A stretch of DNA of 64,000 nucleotides from Pirellulales bacterium (GTDB taxonomy: Bacteria > Planctomycetota > Planctomycetia > Pirellulales > JALHPA01). A program made the position numbers and the translations under genes. This document shows positions 1 to 8,992 of the stretch, piece after piece. The stretch's first letter is position 1; every line of letters starts with the position of its first letter. The notes under the pieces are model-generated. The model was not told where the DNA came from, made no database searches, and was given only the letters and a program-made list of their open reading frames with translations. The stretch spans positions 1-64,000 of the forward strand of contig JANRLT010000028.1 of NCBI GenBank assembly GCA_033762255.1. Direction: 5' to 3'.

Positions 1-232
1 TAATTGATGCAAATTCCGGTGTTACTTTTTATTTTCCATTTTTTTTTTTTTTTTTTTTTTTGTTTTTTTGTTTGTTTTTTTTTTTTTGTTTTTTTTTTTT
101 TTTTTGGTTGTGGTGGTTTTTTTGTCTTTTTGTTTGTTGTGGTGTTTGTTGGGGGGTGGGGTGTTGTGGGGGGGGGTGGGGGGGGGGGGGGGGGGGGGGG
201 GCGGGGGGGCCCGCCCCGGAAAAAGCCCAAGC
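1..232. other. T-to-G homopolymer ramp at the window edge
   Basis: About 230 bases of almost pure T, passing through mixed T/G into almost pure G and ending in a short C-rich stretch. It has no coding character; the reading frames across it translate to runs of Phe, Gly or Lys/Pro. A graded change from one homopolymer to another at the very end of a sequence looks more like low-quality consensus or a contig-edge artefact than natural DNA. The purM gene begins only about 20 bases further in and is intact. Confidence 0.7.
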
Positions 233-254
233 CCGGCGGAGCGGAATATTTCGG

Positions 255-1295
255 CTAGGCCAGCGTGATTTTGCCAATCACCGTGGCCTGTTCGCCCGCG
301 TCTCGCAGTTGATCGCATATACTCCCCGCATAATATTCACTCACGACCAACACCAGGCCGATCCCCATATTAAAGACCTGCTCCATTTCCGCCGCGGGAA
401 CTTCTCCCAACCTTTGCAACCAGGAAAAAACGGGGGGAACCACCCAAGAGCCTATTTCAATATCCGCGGCGCAGCCCCGAGGCAGGATACGTTCGAGATT
501 TTCCCGTAGCCCCCCTCCGGTAATATGGGCGATGCCATGCAGGACGTTCTTTTTTGAATAATGGTTGTGAATGGAGCGGAGAGGTTTGGCGTAGATTCTT
601 GTTGGCCTTAAAAGGGCGGCGCCGACTGTTTCCCCCAGTTCGGGAATCAACTCTCCCACATCATGCCCGCCGACTTCAAAGGCGATCTTTCGCGCCAAGC
701 TGTAGCCATTGGAATGCAAGCCGCTGGACGCCACGCCGATCAGCACATCCCCCGGGACAATCGCCCGTCCGTCTATCACTTTGTGGCGCTCAACCACTCC
801 CACGACAAAGCCCGCCAGATCATAATCTCCGCGGCGATATAGGTCGGGCATGATGGCTGTTTCTCCCCCCAAGAGCGCGCAGTCCGCGTCCAGACACCCC
901 GCCGTAATGCCGCTGACAATTTGTTCCAATAGCGCGGGATCATCATGGGACATCGCGACATAATCTAAAAAAAACAGGGGTTCGGCCCCGCAACACAGGG
1001 CGTCATTGACGCTCATGGCCACAAGGTCGATCCCCACGGTGTCGTGTTTTCCGGCTAATTGGGCGACTTTTAATTTTGTTCCCACGCCATCCGTGCAAGA
1101 GACCAACACCGGTTGCTGATACTTTCGCGCGAATAATTTATCAGCAAAATCCAATTGAAATAATCCTGCAAATCCCCCGTCCAACGGGAGCACCCGCGGG
1201 CAATAGGTCCGATGCAATAATCGGGGCAGACGCGCCATGCTTTGCCGGTAAATCTCTAGGTCGACACCGGCGTCTTTATAAGTTACTTTGGCCAT
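255..1295 (-). CDS. purM: Phosphoribosylformylglycinamidine cyclo-ligase (AIR synthetase)
   Basis: Cytoplasmic purine biosynthesis enzyme that closes the imidazole ring of FGAM with ATP to give AIR. The 346-residue product has the usual PurM length. It begins [12 protein letters not shown], the N-terminus shared by the family, and carries the family motifs [11 protein letters not shown] (about residue 69), the GGETAIMPD loop (about 143) and [10 protein letters not shown] (about 190), followed by the C-terminal half with HITGGGL. The ATG at 1295 fits the family start. It stands alone on the minus strand, with no other pur gene visible. Its 3' end lies about 20 bases from the homopolymer ramp, so anything downstream of it is lost. 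Confidence 0.96.
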   Translation of the reverse strand: MAKVTYKDAGVDLEIYRQSMARLPRLLHRTYCPRVLPLDGGFAGLFQLDFADKLFARKYQQPVLVSCTDGVGTKLKVAQLAGKHDTVGIDLVAMSVNDALCCGAEPLFFLDYVAMSHDDPALLEQIVSGITAGCLDADCALLGGETAIMPDLYRRGDYDLAGFVVGVVERHKVIDGRAIVPGDVLIGVASSGLHSNGYSLARKIAFEVGGHDVGELIPELGETVGAALLRPTRIYAKPLRSIHNHYSKKNVLHGIAHITGGGLRENLERILPRGCAADIEIGSWVVPPVFSWLQRLGEVPAAEMEQVFNMGIGLVLVVSEYYAGSICDQLRDAGEQATVIGKITLA

Positions 1296-1590
1296 GGCCG
1301 TCGTTGGGGCTATTGAACTGCTAATTTTACAAATCCACGCTGTGAAAACTGTTTTTTAACAAATTTCACGCAAAACCTCTAGGAGCGGTGTTGCCAAGAT
1401 TTGGGGCAGACCCGCCCGACAACTAGGCAAAAGTCTCGCGTAAATCCGTTGCCGTTCACTCTGAATGTAAATTTATGCCAGCTAGACCAATTATTTGCTT
1501 GTTTGGCGCGCTATCTGAGTAATAATGACAGCTAATCCGAAACATGCGGAAATATGCTTCTTTACTCTCAGCACGTGTTTTGTATCAGCG

Positions 1591-2391
1591 ATGCGATCCA
1601 ATATCCTTTTTCGGTCTCTTTCAAACTTTTCGCTTTGTTTGCTCTTACCATCCGTGGTATGGGTTTTGCATGAAGGGAGGGGAGATAAGCCGACATCGGC
1701 CCCCGCCGCTACAGTATCGCTAACGGACTTTGTGGAGGTTAACCACGTTCCCCTGGCACTAGACGATTATGTGGCACAGGCTTCGGAGCTTTTGGCAAAT
1801 CCATCCGACTTTGAAGAGGCGCAACAAGAGCGACTAAAAAAGCATGCGTTATCTATTGCCAGTTTGGCGATGACCTTGGCCCAACACCAGCGCGAGCATC
1901 CCCTCAAAGCTCGGGCGGCGGGAATTTTTACCGCGGCGGTCGAGTTATCCCGACATCATAAGGACCATGCCCAATCAGCGGCTGCCCTGAAAAAGTTACA
2001 GTCGGCACGAAACGCCGATCCCAGTTCCCCCGCGTTGCTTCCATGGCAAGCGGTCCCTGGATTGGGTGCCCAGATGAAGCGGGTAAATGAGTTACAAACA
2101 ACCCTCAAACGGTCCCTGACGGCGGAAAGATTTGCCAAAACCCGCGAGGCGTCCAATCGGCAAAGCCTGACTTTGGCGGCAATCGCCTTGGTAACGGCGG
2201 CGGACACCCATGAAGTGAAAAATCCGACGGATTTGCCTGCGTGGGGAGAATATTCGGCTGAATTTACCGCAGCCGCCGGTCAATTGCATCAAGCGATCGC
2301 GGCGGAAAACCTGTCCGAGGCTCAACAAGCCATGGACCGCGTGAACCGCGCGTGCCATGACTGTCATCAAAAGTTTGTGCCGCAAAAGTAG
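1591..2391 (+). CDS. Exported c-type cytochrome with a C-terminal CHDCH heme site
   Basis: Protein of about 266 residues taken from the ATG at 1591, which puts a basic-hydrophobic signal peptide (MRSNILFRSL then SLCLLLPSVVWVL) first. The frame is open upstream to an ATG at 1525, but that start would bury the signal. The body is rich in Ala, Leu and Gln and is probably helical. The only cysteines of note form CHDCHQKF about 10 residues from the end, a CxxCH heme c attachment motif in the position found in cytochrome c' and c556 four-helix proteins. I infer a periplasmic monoheme cytochrome of that fold. The redox partner is unknown and the neighbours are unrelated. A 14-bp palindrome, CCCGATTAATCGGG, lies just downstream (2397-2410) without a T run. 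Confidence 0.75.
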   Translation: MRSNILFRSLSNFSLCLLLPSVVWVLHEGRGDKPTSAPAATVSLTDFVEVNHVPLALDDYVAQASELLANPSDFEEAQQERLKKHALSIASLAMTLAQHQREHPLKARAAGIFTAAVELSRHHKDHAQSAAALKKLQSARNADPSSPALLPWQAVPGLGAQMKRVNELQTTLKRSLTAERFAKTREASNRQSLTLAAIALVTAADTHEVKNPTDLPAWGEYSAEFTAAAGQLHQAIAAENLSEAQQAMDRVNRACHDCHQKFVPQK

Positions 2392-2670
2392 CCGGCCCCG
2401 ATTAATCGGGCGATACCGCGCGGGTGTGCCGTTTGTGCTAATTACGGCGGTAAAATTTTTTAATTGTGCGGCTGGAACAATGGTGCGCTACCCCGCACTC
2501 CTATTATTCCCAGCTAGACTTTTTTTCCCACTTGTCATAGGCGGCGCTCTGATGAGTGATTTTTGGCCGATTTTCGCGGCAAAACTCCGCTTTACCCCTG
2601 TTCCAAGTGCTATTGTTCTAGGTACTCATCGCTGATGTCCATCATTTCGATGTCTCCCCGGAAGGAACCA

Positions 2671-4782
2671 ATGCTGCGTAAGATTGCCCACGCCCACCCC
2701 GCGCTGCAGTTTTCGACCGCTTTGCCGTATGGAGCGATTCTGCATGAAGGCGGGGTTCAGTTTGTTGTGTTTAGCCGTTCCGCCACGGCCATGCGGCTGT
2801 TGCTGTATGATCGCGTGGAAGATCGCGAACCAAGCGAAATCATCGCCTTTGACCGCGAGAATGACCGTTGGGGCGATGTCTGGAGCGTCTACGTCCCCGG
2901 GCTGGGTGCCGGGCAATTATATCATTTTCAGGCGGACGGCCCCTTTGATCCCGAGCATGGGCACCGTTTTGACGGCAAGGCCCGCCTGATCGATCCGTAC
3001 GCCCGTGCGTTGGCGGGGAAATTTTTGCCCAGCGACGACGGCTTGGTCCGGCCCCCCAAATGCGTGGTGGTGGATGATCGGTTTGACTGGGGGGGCGATC
3101 GTCATATTAAACGCAGCCTGAGCGACACCATCATTTATGAAATGCATGTTCGCGGCTTTACCCGCGACCCCAGCAGCGGCGTGGACGCCCCGGGCACGTA
3201 TTTAGGCGTTATTGAAAAAATCCCGTACCTCAAATCGTTGGGGGTTACGGCGGTCGAGTTAATGCCCGTGCACGAATTTCCCATGGAAAGTCCCTTTGGC
3301 CAAAAGCTAGAGCGACCCAACTACTGGGGCTACGACCCGCTGGCGTTTTTTGCTCCGCACCGGGGTTATGCGGCCGGGTCAGAGCCAGGCTCGCAGGTTC
3401 GCGAGTTCAAGCAAATGGTCCGCGCGCTTCATCAAGCCGGGATTGAGGTAATCTTGGACGTGGTTTTTAATCACACGGCCGAGGGTAACGAACTCGGACC
3501 CACGCTCAGTTTAAAAGGTTTGGAAAATCGCGTTTACTACATGCTGGGCAATGGCGGCAGTTACTATAAAAACTACACCGGCTGCGGCAACACCATCAAT
3601 GGCAACCACCCGATCGTCCGCGAGATGATCTTCTTGTGCCTGCGGCATTGGGTGCTGAATTATCATATTGACGGCTTTCGGTTTGATCTGGCGTCGATTT
3701 TATCGCGCGACCGGAACGGCGAAGTGCTGAGCAATCCTCCCGTGGTGGAACTCATCGCCGAGGATCCACTGCTGGGCGATACCAAAATCATCGCCGAGGC
3801 CTGGGACGCCGCCGGGGCGTATCAGGTGGGCTCCTTTAGCCACATCCGTTGGGCCGAATGGAATGGCCGTTATCGGGACGATATTCGCCGTTACTGGCGC
3901 GGAGACCAGGGCCTGACCGGCGCCATGGCGACGCGGTTGACCGGCTCGAGCGATTTGTATCAGCCCGGCGGGCGGTCGCCGTACCATTCAATCAACTTTA
4001 TGACCTCGCATGATGGCTTTACGCTGAATGACCTGGTCAGTTATGAGCAAAAACATAATGAGGACAACGGCGAGGGAAATCGCGACGGGGATAATCATAA
4101 TCTGAGTTGCAATTATGGCGTCGAAGGTCCCACGCGCCGCAAAAATATCGAATCCCTGCGACTGCGGCAGATCAAGAACTTTTTGGCCACTTTGTTGTTA
4201 AGCCAAGGGGTCCCCATGCTGCTATCAGGCGATGAAGCGCGCCGCACGCAGCGCGGCAACAACAACGCGTATTGCCAGGATAACAACATCAGTTGGTTTA
4301 ACTGGAAAACACTAGAGAAAAACGCCGATCTGCTTCGCTTTGTGCAGGGGCTGATCAGTGTGCGCAAGTCCAATCCCACGCTGCGGCGGACAGAATTTTT
4401 AAATGGTACGCCCCATGGCCCGGACATGCTGCCGGATGTCAGTTGGTATAATGCCGCTGGCAAACCCATGAATTGGGAAACCGCCGATTGCAGCTTGACT
4501 TGCGTCTTTGGCATGCCCGAAGCGACGGCAAATCGCAATTTTTATGGCGAGGAACCGCGGCATGTCATGATCATGATGCATTCCGGGATATTGCCCAGGG
4601 ATTTTGTGGTCCCGGAACAAGTGCGGGGGATTTCCTGGCGATTGATGCTCAACACGGCGGCCCCCACTCCCGCCGATATATACCCCGATTTGGACGGGCC
4701 ATACTTGCCCGCAAAGGGGATCGTGCCGTTGTCCGATCGTTCGCTCGTCTGTTACATCTCGGCGGAAAAACATCCCGGTTAG
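2671..4782 (+). CDS. glgX: Glycogen debranching enzyme GlgX (isoamylase-type GH13)
   Basis: Cleaves alpha-1,6 branches of glycogen-like glucans in the cytoplasm. The start chosen is the ATG at 2671, preceded by GGAAGGA at a spacing of about 4; an ATG at 2635 is also possible. This gives 703 residues, typical for GlgX. An N-terminal CBM48-like domain (TALPYGAILHEGGVQFVVFS) is followed by the GH13 barrel with four conserved regions: VILDVVFNHT, DGFRFDLAS (nucleophile Asp339), IIAEAWDA (acid/base Glu376) and FMTSHDGFTL (Asp448). The family marker NYWGYDPLAFFAPHRGYA is present. No other glycogen genes are adjacent. A perfect terminator hairpin follows at 4916. Confidence 0.96.
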   Translation: MLRKIAHAHPALQFSTALPYGAILHEGGVQFVVFSRSATAMRLLLYDRVEDREPSEIIAFDRENDRWGDVWSVYVPGLGAGQLYHFQADGPFDPEHGHRFDGKARLIDPYARALAGKFLPSDDGLVRPPKCVVVDDRFDWGGDRHIKRSLSDTIIYEMHVRGFTRDPSSGVDAPGTYLGVIEKIPYLKSLGVTAVELMPVHEFPMESPFGQKLERPNYWGYDPLAFFAPHRGYAAGSEPGSQVREFKQMVRALHQAGIEVILDVVFNHTAEGNELGPTLSLKGLENRVYYMLGNGGSYYKNYTGCGNTINGNHPIVREMIFLCLRHWVLNYHIDGFRFDLASILSRDRNGEVLSNPPVVELIAEDPLLGDTKIIAEAWDAAGAYQVGSFSHIRWAEWNGRYRDDIRRYWRGDQGLTGAMATRLTGSSDLYQPGGRSPYHSINFMTSHDGFTLNDLVSYEQKHNEDNGEGNRDGDNHNLSCNYGVEGPTRRKNIESLRLRQIKNFLATLLLSQGVPMLLSGDEARRTQRGNNNAYCQDNNISWFNWKTLEKNADLLRFVQGLISVRKSNPTLRRTEFLNGTPHGPDMLPDVSWYNAAGKPMNWETADCSLTCVFGMPEATANRNFYGEEPRHVMIMMHSGILPRDFVVPEQVRGISWRLMLNTAAPTPADIYPDLDGPYLPAKGIVPLSDRSLVCYISAEKHPG

Positions 4783-4915
4783 CGCATATTTCCTGGCAAA
4801 TGCCGGGGCATAACCTACGCTAGATGATAGCTGGCGGGACAAATTACCGCGGCATCTCTGTTCTGCCGCCAACGAAACCAACTGCACGGACTGACCCACA
4901 GCCAAGTGCGGCGAT

Positions 4916-4950
4916 AGCCGGCCTGAACAACTTCAGGCCGGCTTATTTTT
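4916..4950 (+). terminator. Rho-independent terminator after glgX
   Basis: AGCCGGCCTGAA (4916-4927) and TTCAGGCCGGCT (4932-4943) form a perfect 12-bp stem with a 4-nt loop, followed by TATTTTTTAT. It lies 134 bases past the glgX stop codon and before the next gene, also on the plus strand. The rest of 4783-5248 shows nothing further. Confidence 0.85.
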
Positions 4951-5248
4951 TATATCAATAACTGGCGGGGCCAAAGGATAGCGTCGGATCCGTGGTCGAC
5001 GGATTCCCTGCTACCGCCGATATCGCCACGGATATGCCCCGCGTCCGCCTTGCTCAGCATCCTACCGCGATTCCTGGTCGGATGTATCATCTCTAACGCT
5101 TATGCATGCGATTTCCTCCCCCCACGCTATCCGCCGGGGAGGTTTTTTTAACCTAAATTTGTGCAGCTATTGGCTGTCTGGCCATTTCGCCAGCGACTGG
5201 CGGATTGCCCGGCAACTTGTTTACAGAAAATTGGAATTTTACGCCATT

Positions 5249-6652
5249 ATGCCCGCCGCCCAATTACAAATTCACCAGCATTGGTCCTGGTTAACGTTGA
5301 TCTATCGCGCCTTGGACGCGATTTGTCTAACAGGGGGATTGTGGCTGGGCGTGCTGGGAATTTATCCCGCCGCCGAGCTGTGGCTCATTGCCGCGGCGAC
5401 CGTGATTGTGTTTTCGTTTATCGCGGAAATGACCGGTCTGTATCGCAATTGGCGCGGCGCGCCGACACAGGTCGAAATTGGCACCCTATTGGTCACCTGG
5501 TTGTGCGCGATGTGTCTGCTGGCGGGGATCGCACTGGTTGTAAACTACCAATTGCCGATCACCCGCGCGGAATTGTTCCGCTGGAGTACTGTTAGCGTCG
5601 GCGCGCTATGCGCCACGCGGATTGTTTTGCGCTGGGGGCAATACCTCTTGCGGGCCCAGGGCATCAACACCAAATCGTATGCGATTGTGGGCGTGAATGA
5701 ACTGGCCTTTCAACTGGCCAAGAATATTGATCAATCCTGGGACCTGGGCCTGAAACTGGTGGGCTTTTTTGACGATCGCGAGGAAGACCGCCTGCCGATC
5801 ATTCCCGCCGAGATTGGCCAACAATGCGGCGATTTGGATCAATTGGTCGAATTAGCGCGTCAAGGAAGCGTGCAGCAAATTTATCTGACTTTTCCCATGC
5901 GCGCCGAGGAACGCTTGAATAAAGTTTTGGCTCGACTTAGCGATACCACGGCCAATGTGTATGTCGTGCCGGACTTTTTTGTGTTTGAGCTGCTTCATTC
6001 CAGGTGGACGCAAATTGGCGGCTTGCCCGCGGTCAGTGTATTTGAAAATCCCTTTTATGGCGTCGACGGCGCGTGCAAACGGGCCATTGATGTCGTTTTG
6101 GGAACGCTCATTGCCATCATCCTGGCAATTCCCATGTCGCTGATCGCGCTGGCGATTAAGTTTACCTCGCCCGGACCGGTGTTCTTTCGCCAGAAGCGCT
6201 ATGGCCTGGATGGCAAGGAAATCCGCGTTTGGAAATTTCGCACCATGACTGTCTGCGAGGACGGCCCCGTCGTTACCCAAGCGACCAAGAACGACAGTCG
6301 CGTCACGCCGCTGGGGGCGTTCCTGCGAAAAACCTCGCTGGATGAGTTGCCGCAACTGATCAACGTCCTGGAGGGGAGCATGTCCCTGGTTGGACCGCGA
6401 CCCCACGCCACTGCCCATAATGAGCAATATCGCAAATTGATCCCCGGCTATATGCTGCGACACAAGGTCAAGCCGGGAATCACGGGTCTGGCCCAGGTGA
6501 ATGGTTGGCGGGGGGAAACCGACACGCCGTATAAAATGGAAAAACGGGTGGAATTTGACCACAAGTACATCCGCGAATGGTCCCCCTGGCTGGACCTGCA
6601 AATATTATTTCAGACGATATTCACGGTCTTTCGGCGTGAAAACGCTTATTAA
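5249..6652 (+). CDS. Undecaprenyl-phosphate sugar phosphotransferase (WcaJ/PssY-type initiating enzyme)
   Basis: Membrane enzyme predicted to load the first sugar-1-phosphate onto a polyprenyl phosphate carrier for exopolysaccharide assembly. From the ATG at 5249 it is 467 residues, the normal length; an upstream ATG at 5102 adds 49 residues without family character. It has four or five hydrophobic segments in the first 150 residues. A Rossmann-like CoA-binding_3 domain follows (AIVGVNELAFQLAKNI), then a further membrane segment, then the bacterial sugar transferase domain. That domain carries KRAIDVVLG, SPGPVFFRQKRYG, VWKFRTM, the Asp-Glu of TSLDELPQLINV, MSLVGPRP and VKPGITGLAQVNGWRGET. The exact sugar cannot be read from sequence. 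No other polysaccharide genes are adjacent, so it may act with a locus elsewhere. Palindromic repeats begin directly after its stop codon. Confidence 0.92.
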   Translation: MPAAQLQIHQHWSWLTLIYRALDAICLTGGLWLGVLGIYPAAELWLIAAATVIVFSFIAEMTGLYRNWRGAPTQVEIGTLLVTWLCAMCLLAGIALVVNYQLPITRAELFRWSTVSVGALCATRIVLRWGQYLLRAQGINTKSYAIVGVNELAFQLAKNIDQSWDLGLKLVGFFDDREEDRLPIIPAEIGQQCGDLDQLVELARQGSVQQIYLTFPMRAEERLNKVLARLSDTTANVYVVPDFFVFELLHSRWTQIGGLPAVSVFENPFYGVDGACKRAIDVVLGTLIAIILAIPMSLIALAIKFTSPGPVFFRQKRYGLDGKEIRVWKFRTMTVCEDGPVVTQATKNDSRVTPLGAFLRKTSLDELPQLINVLEGSMSLVGPRPHATAHNEQYRKLIPGYMLRHKVKPGITGLAQVNGWRGETDTPYKMEKRVEFDHKYIREWSPWLDLQILFQTIFTVFRRENAY

Positions 6653-6655
6653 AGC

Positions 6656-6792
6656 GTAGCGGAACTTGCCAAAGTTCCGGGAGACGGGGGGATTCAATAA
6701 GCTCAGAATTCTGGCGAATTCTGCTACGAGGCGCGTAGCGGAACTTGCCAAAAGTTCCATGCCTAGCGTAGCGGAACATGCAAAAGTTCCGC
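6656..6792. repeat. Three copies of the GTAGCGGAAC palindromic repeat
   Basis: Unit A reads GTAGCGGAAC, then TTGC with one or two C, three or four A, then GTTCC; the inner GGAACTTgcAAAAGTTCC is palindromic. Copies lie at 6656-6679, 6735-6758 and 6769-6792 (the last with an ATGC variant). Between them, at 6710-6728, is the related TTCTGGCGAATTCTGCTACG. The array fills the gap between the sugar transferase and the next gene. The same family recurs at 49178-49268, 52993-53090 and 53500-53523. Confidence 0.85.
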
Positions 6793-6868
6793 ATTGCGGG
6801 ATCGCCACACAAGTTTATAATGCTCTCAGCTAATTGCCTGTCTTTCCCATTTTACCAGAGCCTGACGA

Positions 6869-8059
6869 ATGTCGGAACAACGGACGCGCGTGCATGAAAT
6901 TGCCTGGCTGGAAGTTTTTCCCTGGCTGCGACTGGCCGACTGCCTGCGGATGTCGCTGCGGTTTGGCGCGCTCCTGCTGGGGACGTTTGGATTTTTGGCG
7001 ATGTTGGCCGGCTGGCAATTGATTGCTCGCTTCTTTGCCAGTTCAGAAAATCCCGCGACCGAGGCACTGATTCGACAATTGACGATTTGGCCCGGAGAAG
7101 CCAAGCTGGCGCCAGATGCTAGTTTATTGCCAATGTTGTCGGCGATTTTGGATTTTCCCGTCCGAATTTTAGCGCCGATCCAGACCTTGTTTAATCCCGC
7201 GGTCTCGCTTGGAACCTGGTTTTTTGCTTTGCTCTGCGGCTTGTGGGCGCTCTTGGTTTGGTCGTTATTTGGCGCGGCGCTGACGCGGATGGCGGCGCTC
7301 TCCTTAACCGTCGGGGTCAAGGTAGGCCCGCTTACGGCGTTAAGATATGGCATGCAACGCTGGACAGCGTACTTTGGCGGTCCGGTATTGCCGCTCTTAT
7401 CAGGAGTTTTTTTTGCGGCGATCTTATTTTTGCCTTCGTTGATCACCCGGCTGGATTTTGGCGCGGCGATTGTCGGTATCCTCTGGCCGCTACTGTTGGG
7501 CGTGGGATTGATTTTGTCCCTGGTGCTGTTGGGGTTGCTCTTTGGCTGGCCGCTCATGTGGCCGGTCATTAGCGTGGAAGGCACGGAGCCTTTTGACGCG
7601 ATCAGCAGGGCGTATTCTTACACCTATCACCGGTTTTTGCGGTATCTCTTTTTTGCCGGGGTGGCACTGCTGTTGGGTTCGGTGGGCCTTTTGATTGTCA
7701 ATTTGTTCGTGGAAAGCACTATTTCACTGGCCGAATGGTCGCTGAGTTGGGGCGCCGGACGGGAGCGTCTGGGTGAATTGGCCAACCCCGCCACCGCCAC
7801 CAATCGAACCATGCTGGGCTTTGCGGCGTGGAGCATCCAGGGGTGGAACTGGCTGGTGCGGCTGGTCATGGGCGGATTCATGGCAAGCTACTTTTGGACC
7901 TCGAGCACGCTAATTTACTTGCTCTTGCGGCAAGCCGAGGATGGGGCCGAGATCGAGGAAATCTACATCGAGGACCAGGGAAACGAGTTTGGCTTGCCCC
8001 CCCTGACAACCGACGCCGCTGGCGTGCCTGCCGTGGGGGATCAACCCCCAACTCCTTAA
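6869..8059 (+). CDS. Polytopic inner-membrane protein of unknown function
   Basis: A 396-residue protein that I do not recognise as a named family. It is strongly hydrophobic, with about six to eight membrane segments: for example LRFGALLLGTFGFLAMLAG near residue 35, LGTWFFALLCGLWALLVW near 115, a long pair around 170-230 and LRYLFFAGVALLLGSVGLL near 260. A soluble C-terminal tail is rich in Asp, Glu and Pro. The stretch EGTEPFDAISRAYSYTYHRF before one membrane segment resembles the conserved amphipathic region of multi-helix proteins with repeated membrane pairs; that is a resemblance only. Its TAA stop overlaps the TAA of the convergent gene in the sequence TTAA (8056-8059), so the two genes end on the same bases. 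Confidence 0.7.
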   Translation: MSEQRTRVHEIAWLEVFPWLRLADCLRMSLRFGALLLGTFGFLAMLAGWQLIARFFASSENPATEALIRQLTIWPGEAKLAPDASLLPMLSAILDFPVRILAPIQTLFNPAVSLGTWFFALLCGLWALLVWSLFGAALTRMAALSLTVGVKVGPLTALRYGMQRWTAYFGGPVLPLLSGVFFAAILFLPSLITRLDFGAAIVGILWPLLLGVGLILSLVLLGLLFGWPLMWPVISVEGTEPFDAISRAYSYTYHRFLRYLFFAGVALLLGSVGLLIVNLFVESTISLAEWSLSWGAGRERLGELANPATATNRTMLGFAAWSIQGWNWLVRLVMGGFMASYFWTSSTLIYLLLRQAEDGAEIEEIYIEDQGNEFGLPPLTTDAAGVPAVGDQPPTP

Positions 8060-8445
8060 CCCGTGGCGAACAAACGGGGCAAGCTGCGCGAGAATTCCCC
8101 CTGGGAGAGCACCTCGTCACAGCCCGCCGCCGCCGCCCGCGCCAACAATTCGGTATGCACATGCGGGGCATAGGCGATAATCCGTAGCTTGCTGGTATTG
8201 CTAACTGCGGCTGGATCGTCAACGGATTGATCAGTCACAATAGTTCGCGCGGCGGGGACCAATTCTTCAATCGTTACCCCCGGGGCGTGCAAATCAACGA
8301 TGAGCAACCGTGCCGGATGTTCCCGCAGTAGCGCGAGTGCCCGAGGAGCCGAAAGGGCCGTGTGCACGGTTTGGCCAGTCGCCTGTGCCGCCGCAGTGAC
8401 TCGTGAACCAAACATCAAATCGCCGGATAGAAAGATCGCGCTCAT
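8056..8445 (-). CDS. Stand-alone degenerate receiver (CheY-like) domain protein
   Basis: A 129-residue protein with the alternating hydrophobic strand pattern of a response-regulator receiver and no output domain. The phosphoacceptor strand is readable as LLIVDLHAPG, with an Asp near residue 51. The late strands are LRIIAYAPHV and AAGCDEVLSQGEF. The acidic pair normally found after the first strand is reduced to a single Asp in IFLSGDLMF, and the conserved Lys near the end is Gln (LSQGEF). I infer a pseudo-receiver that is unlikely to be phosphorylated normally. No kinase is adjacent. It converges on the membrane protein gene and overlaps it by 4 bases. Confidence 0.6.
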   Translation of the reverse strand: MSAIFLSGDLMFGSRVTAAAQATGQTVHTALSAPRALALLREHPARLLIVDLHAPGVTIEELVPAARTIVTDQSVDDPAAVSNTSKLRIIAYAPHVHTELLARAAAAGCDEVLSQGEFSRSLPRLFATG

Positions 8446-8479
8446 AACATACTTGATAAGGGGTAGATTCTGTGAGTTG

Positions 8480-8625
8480 AGCCACTGCCTCAGCCAGGGA
8501 ACAACACCTCAGCCCGCCGCGTTAGCCAGGGAACAGGGGTCAGGGACGAGGGCTCAGCTCGCCGCCTCAGCCAGGGATAACTCTGCTATACAGAACCCTT
8601 GCTTACGCTGCGGGCTGAATTCTTC
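8480..8625. repeat. Short repeats built on AGCCCGCCGCGTTAGCCAGGGA
   Basis: The gap between the receiver gene and the PII gene carries several copies of a motif reading CAGCC(C)GCCGC then (G)TTAGCCAGGGA. They are seen around 8489-8500, 8511-8534, 8556-8577 and, inverted, as CTTGCTTACGCTGCGGGCTG at 8599-8618. A similar pair occurs at 52798-52834 (AGCCCGCTGCGTTATC and CAGCCCGCAACGTCAGCAAG). It looks like a dispersed family rather than a gene. The two translated frames crossing it have no family character. Confidence 0.6.
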
Positions 8626-8649
8626 ACAGGGGACTGTGAAGAGTACAAC

Positions 8650-8967
8650 TCAAAACTCAATCGCCCGCTCACAAGGTAACAAAAACACCTTTCCATCGCC
8701 AAAGTTGCCCGTGGGTCCCGTGCGGGCGACTTGCACAATCTGGTCAACCAGCGCGGGCATCGACTCGCGGTTGAGCGCGGTCTCTATCGCTATTTTACGC
8801 AACAACCGCGTTTGATATTCGTGACCCCGGTACAGTTCCACCTGCCCCCGCTGGCGGCCATAACCTTGGGTCTCGGTAATGGTCAGCCGCTGCGGGCCCC
8901 AGCTTTCGAGTGTTGCCAATAGGGATTGCAGTTTGGGCGGTTGAATAAGTGCCAACAAAAATTGCAC
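8650..8967 (-). CDS. glnB: PII-family nitrogen regulatory protein (GlnB/GlnK-like)
   Basis: Small trimeric signal protein that reads 2-oxoglutarate and ATP/ADP and controls nitrogen enzymes or transporters. The start chosen is the GTG at 8967, giving 105 residues beginning with VQFLLALIQPPKLQSLLATL, which aligns with the PII N-terminus. The open frame continues upstream only because it crosses a non-coding repeat. The T-loop GYGRQRGQVELYRGHEYQ keeps the Tyr that is uridylylated in proteobacteria. The B-loop reads VARTGPTGNFGDGKVFLLP, with three residues more between TG and GDGK than in the usual TGKIGDGKIF. The C-terminal C-loop is short. No amtB, glnA or glnD is adjacent, so the target is unknown. 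Confidence 0.85.
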   Translation of the reverse strand: MQFLLALIQPPKLQSLLATLESWGPQRLTITETQGYGRQRGQVELYRGHEYQTRLLRKIAIETALNRESMPALVDQIVQVARTGPTGNFGDGKVFLLPCERAIEF

Positions 8968-8992
8968 GATGTGCCTGCTTGAAAAAAAATTC

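Noticed and set aside
4-509. Several open frames across the T/G tract
   Set aside because: They encode only homopolymer-derived Phe, Gly, Lys and Pro runs and overlap purM; no family character.
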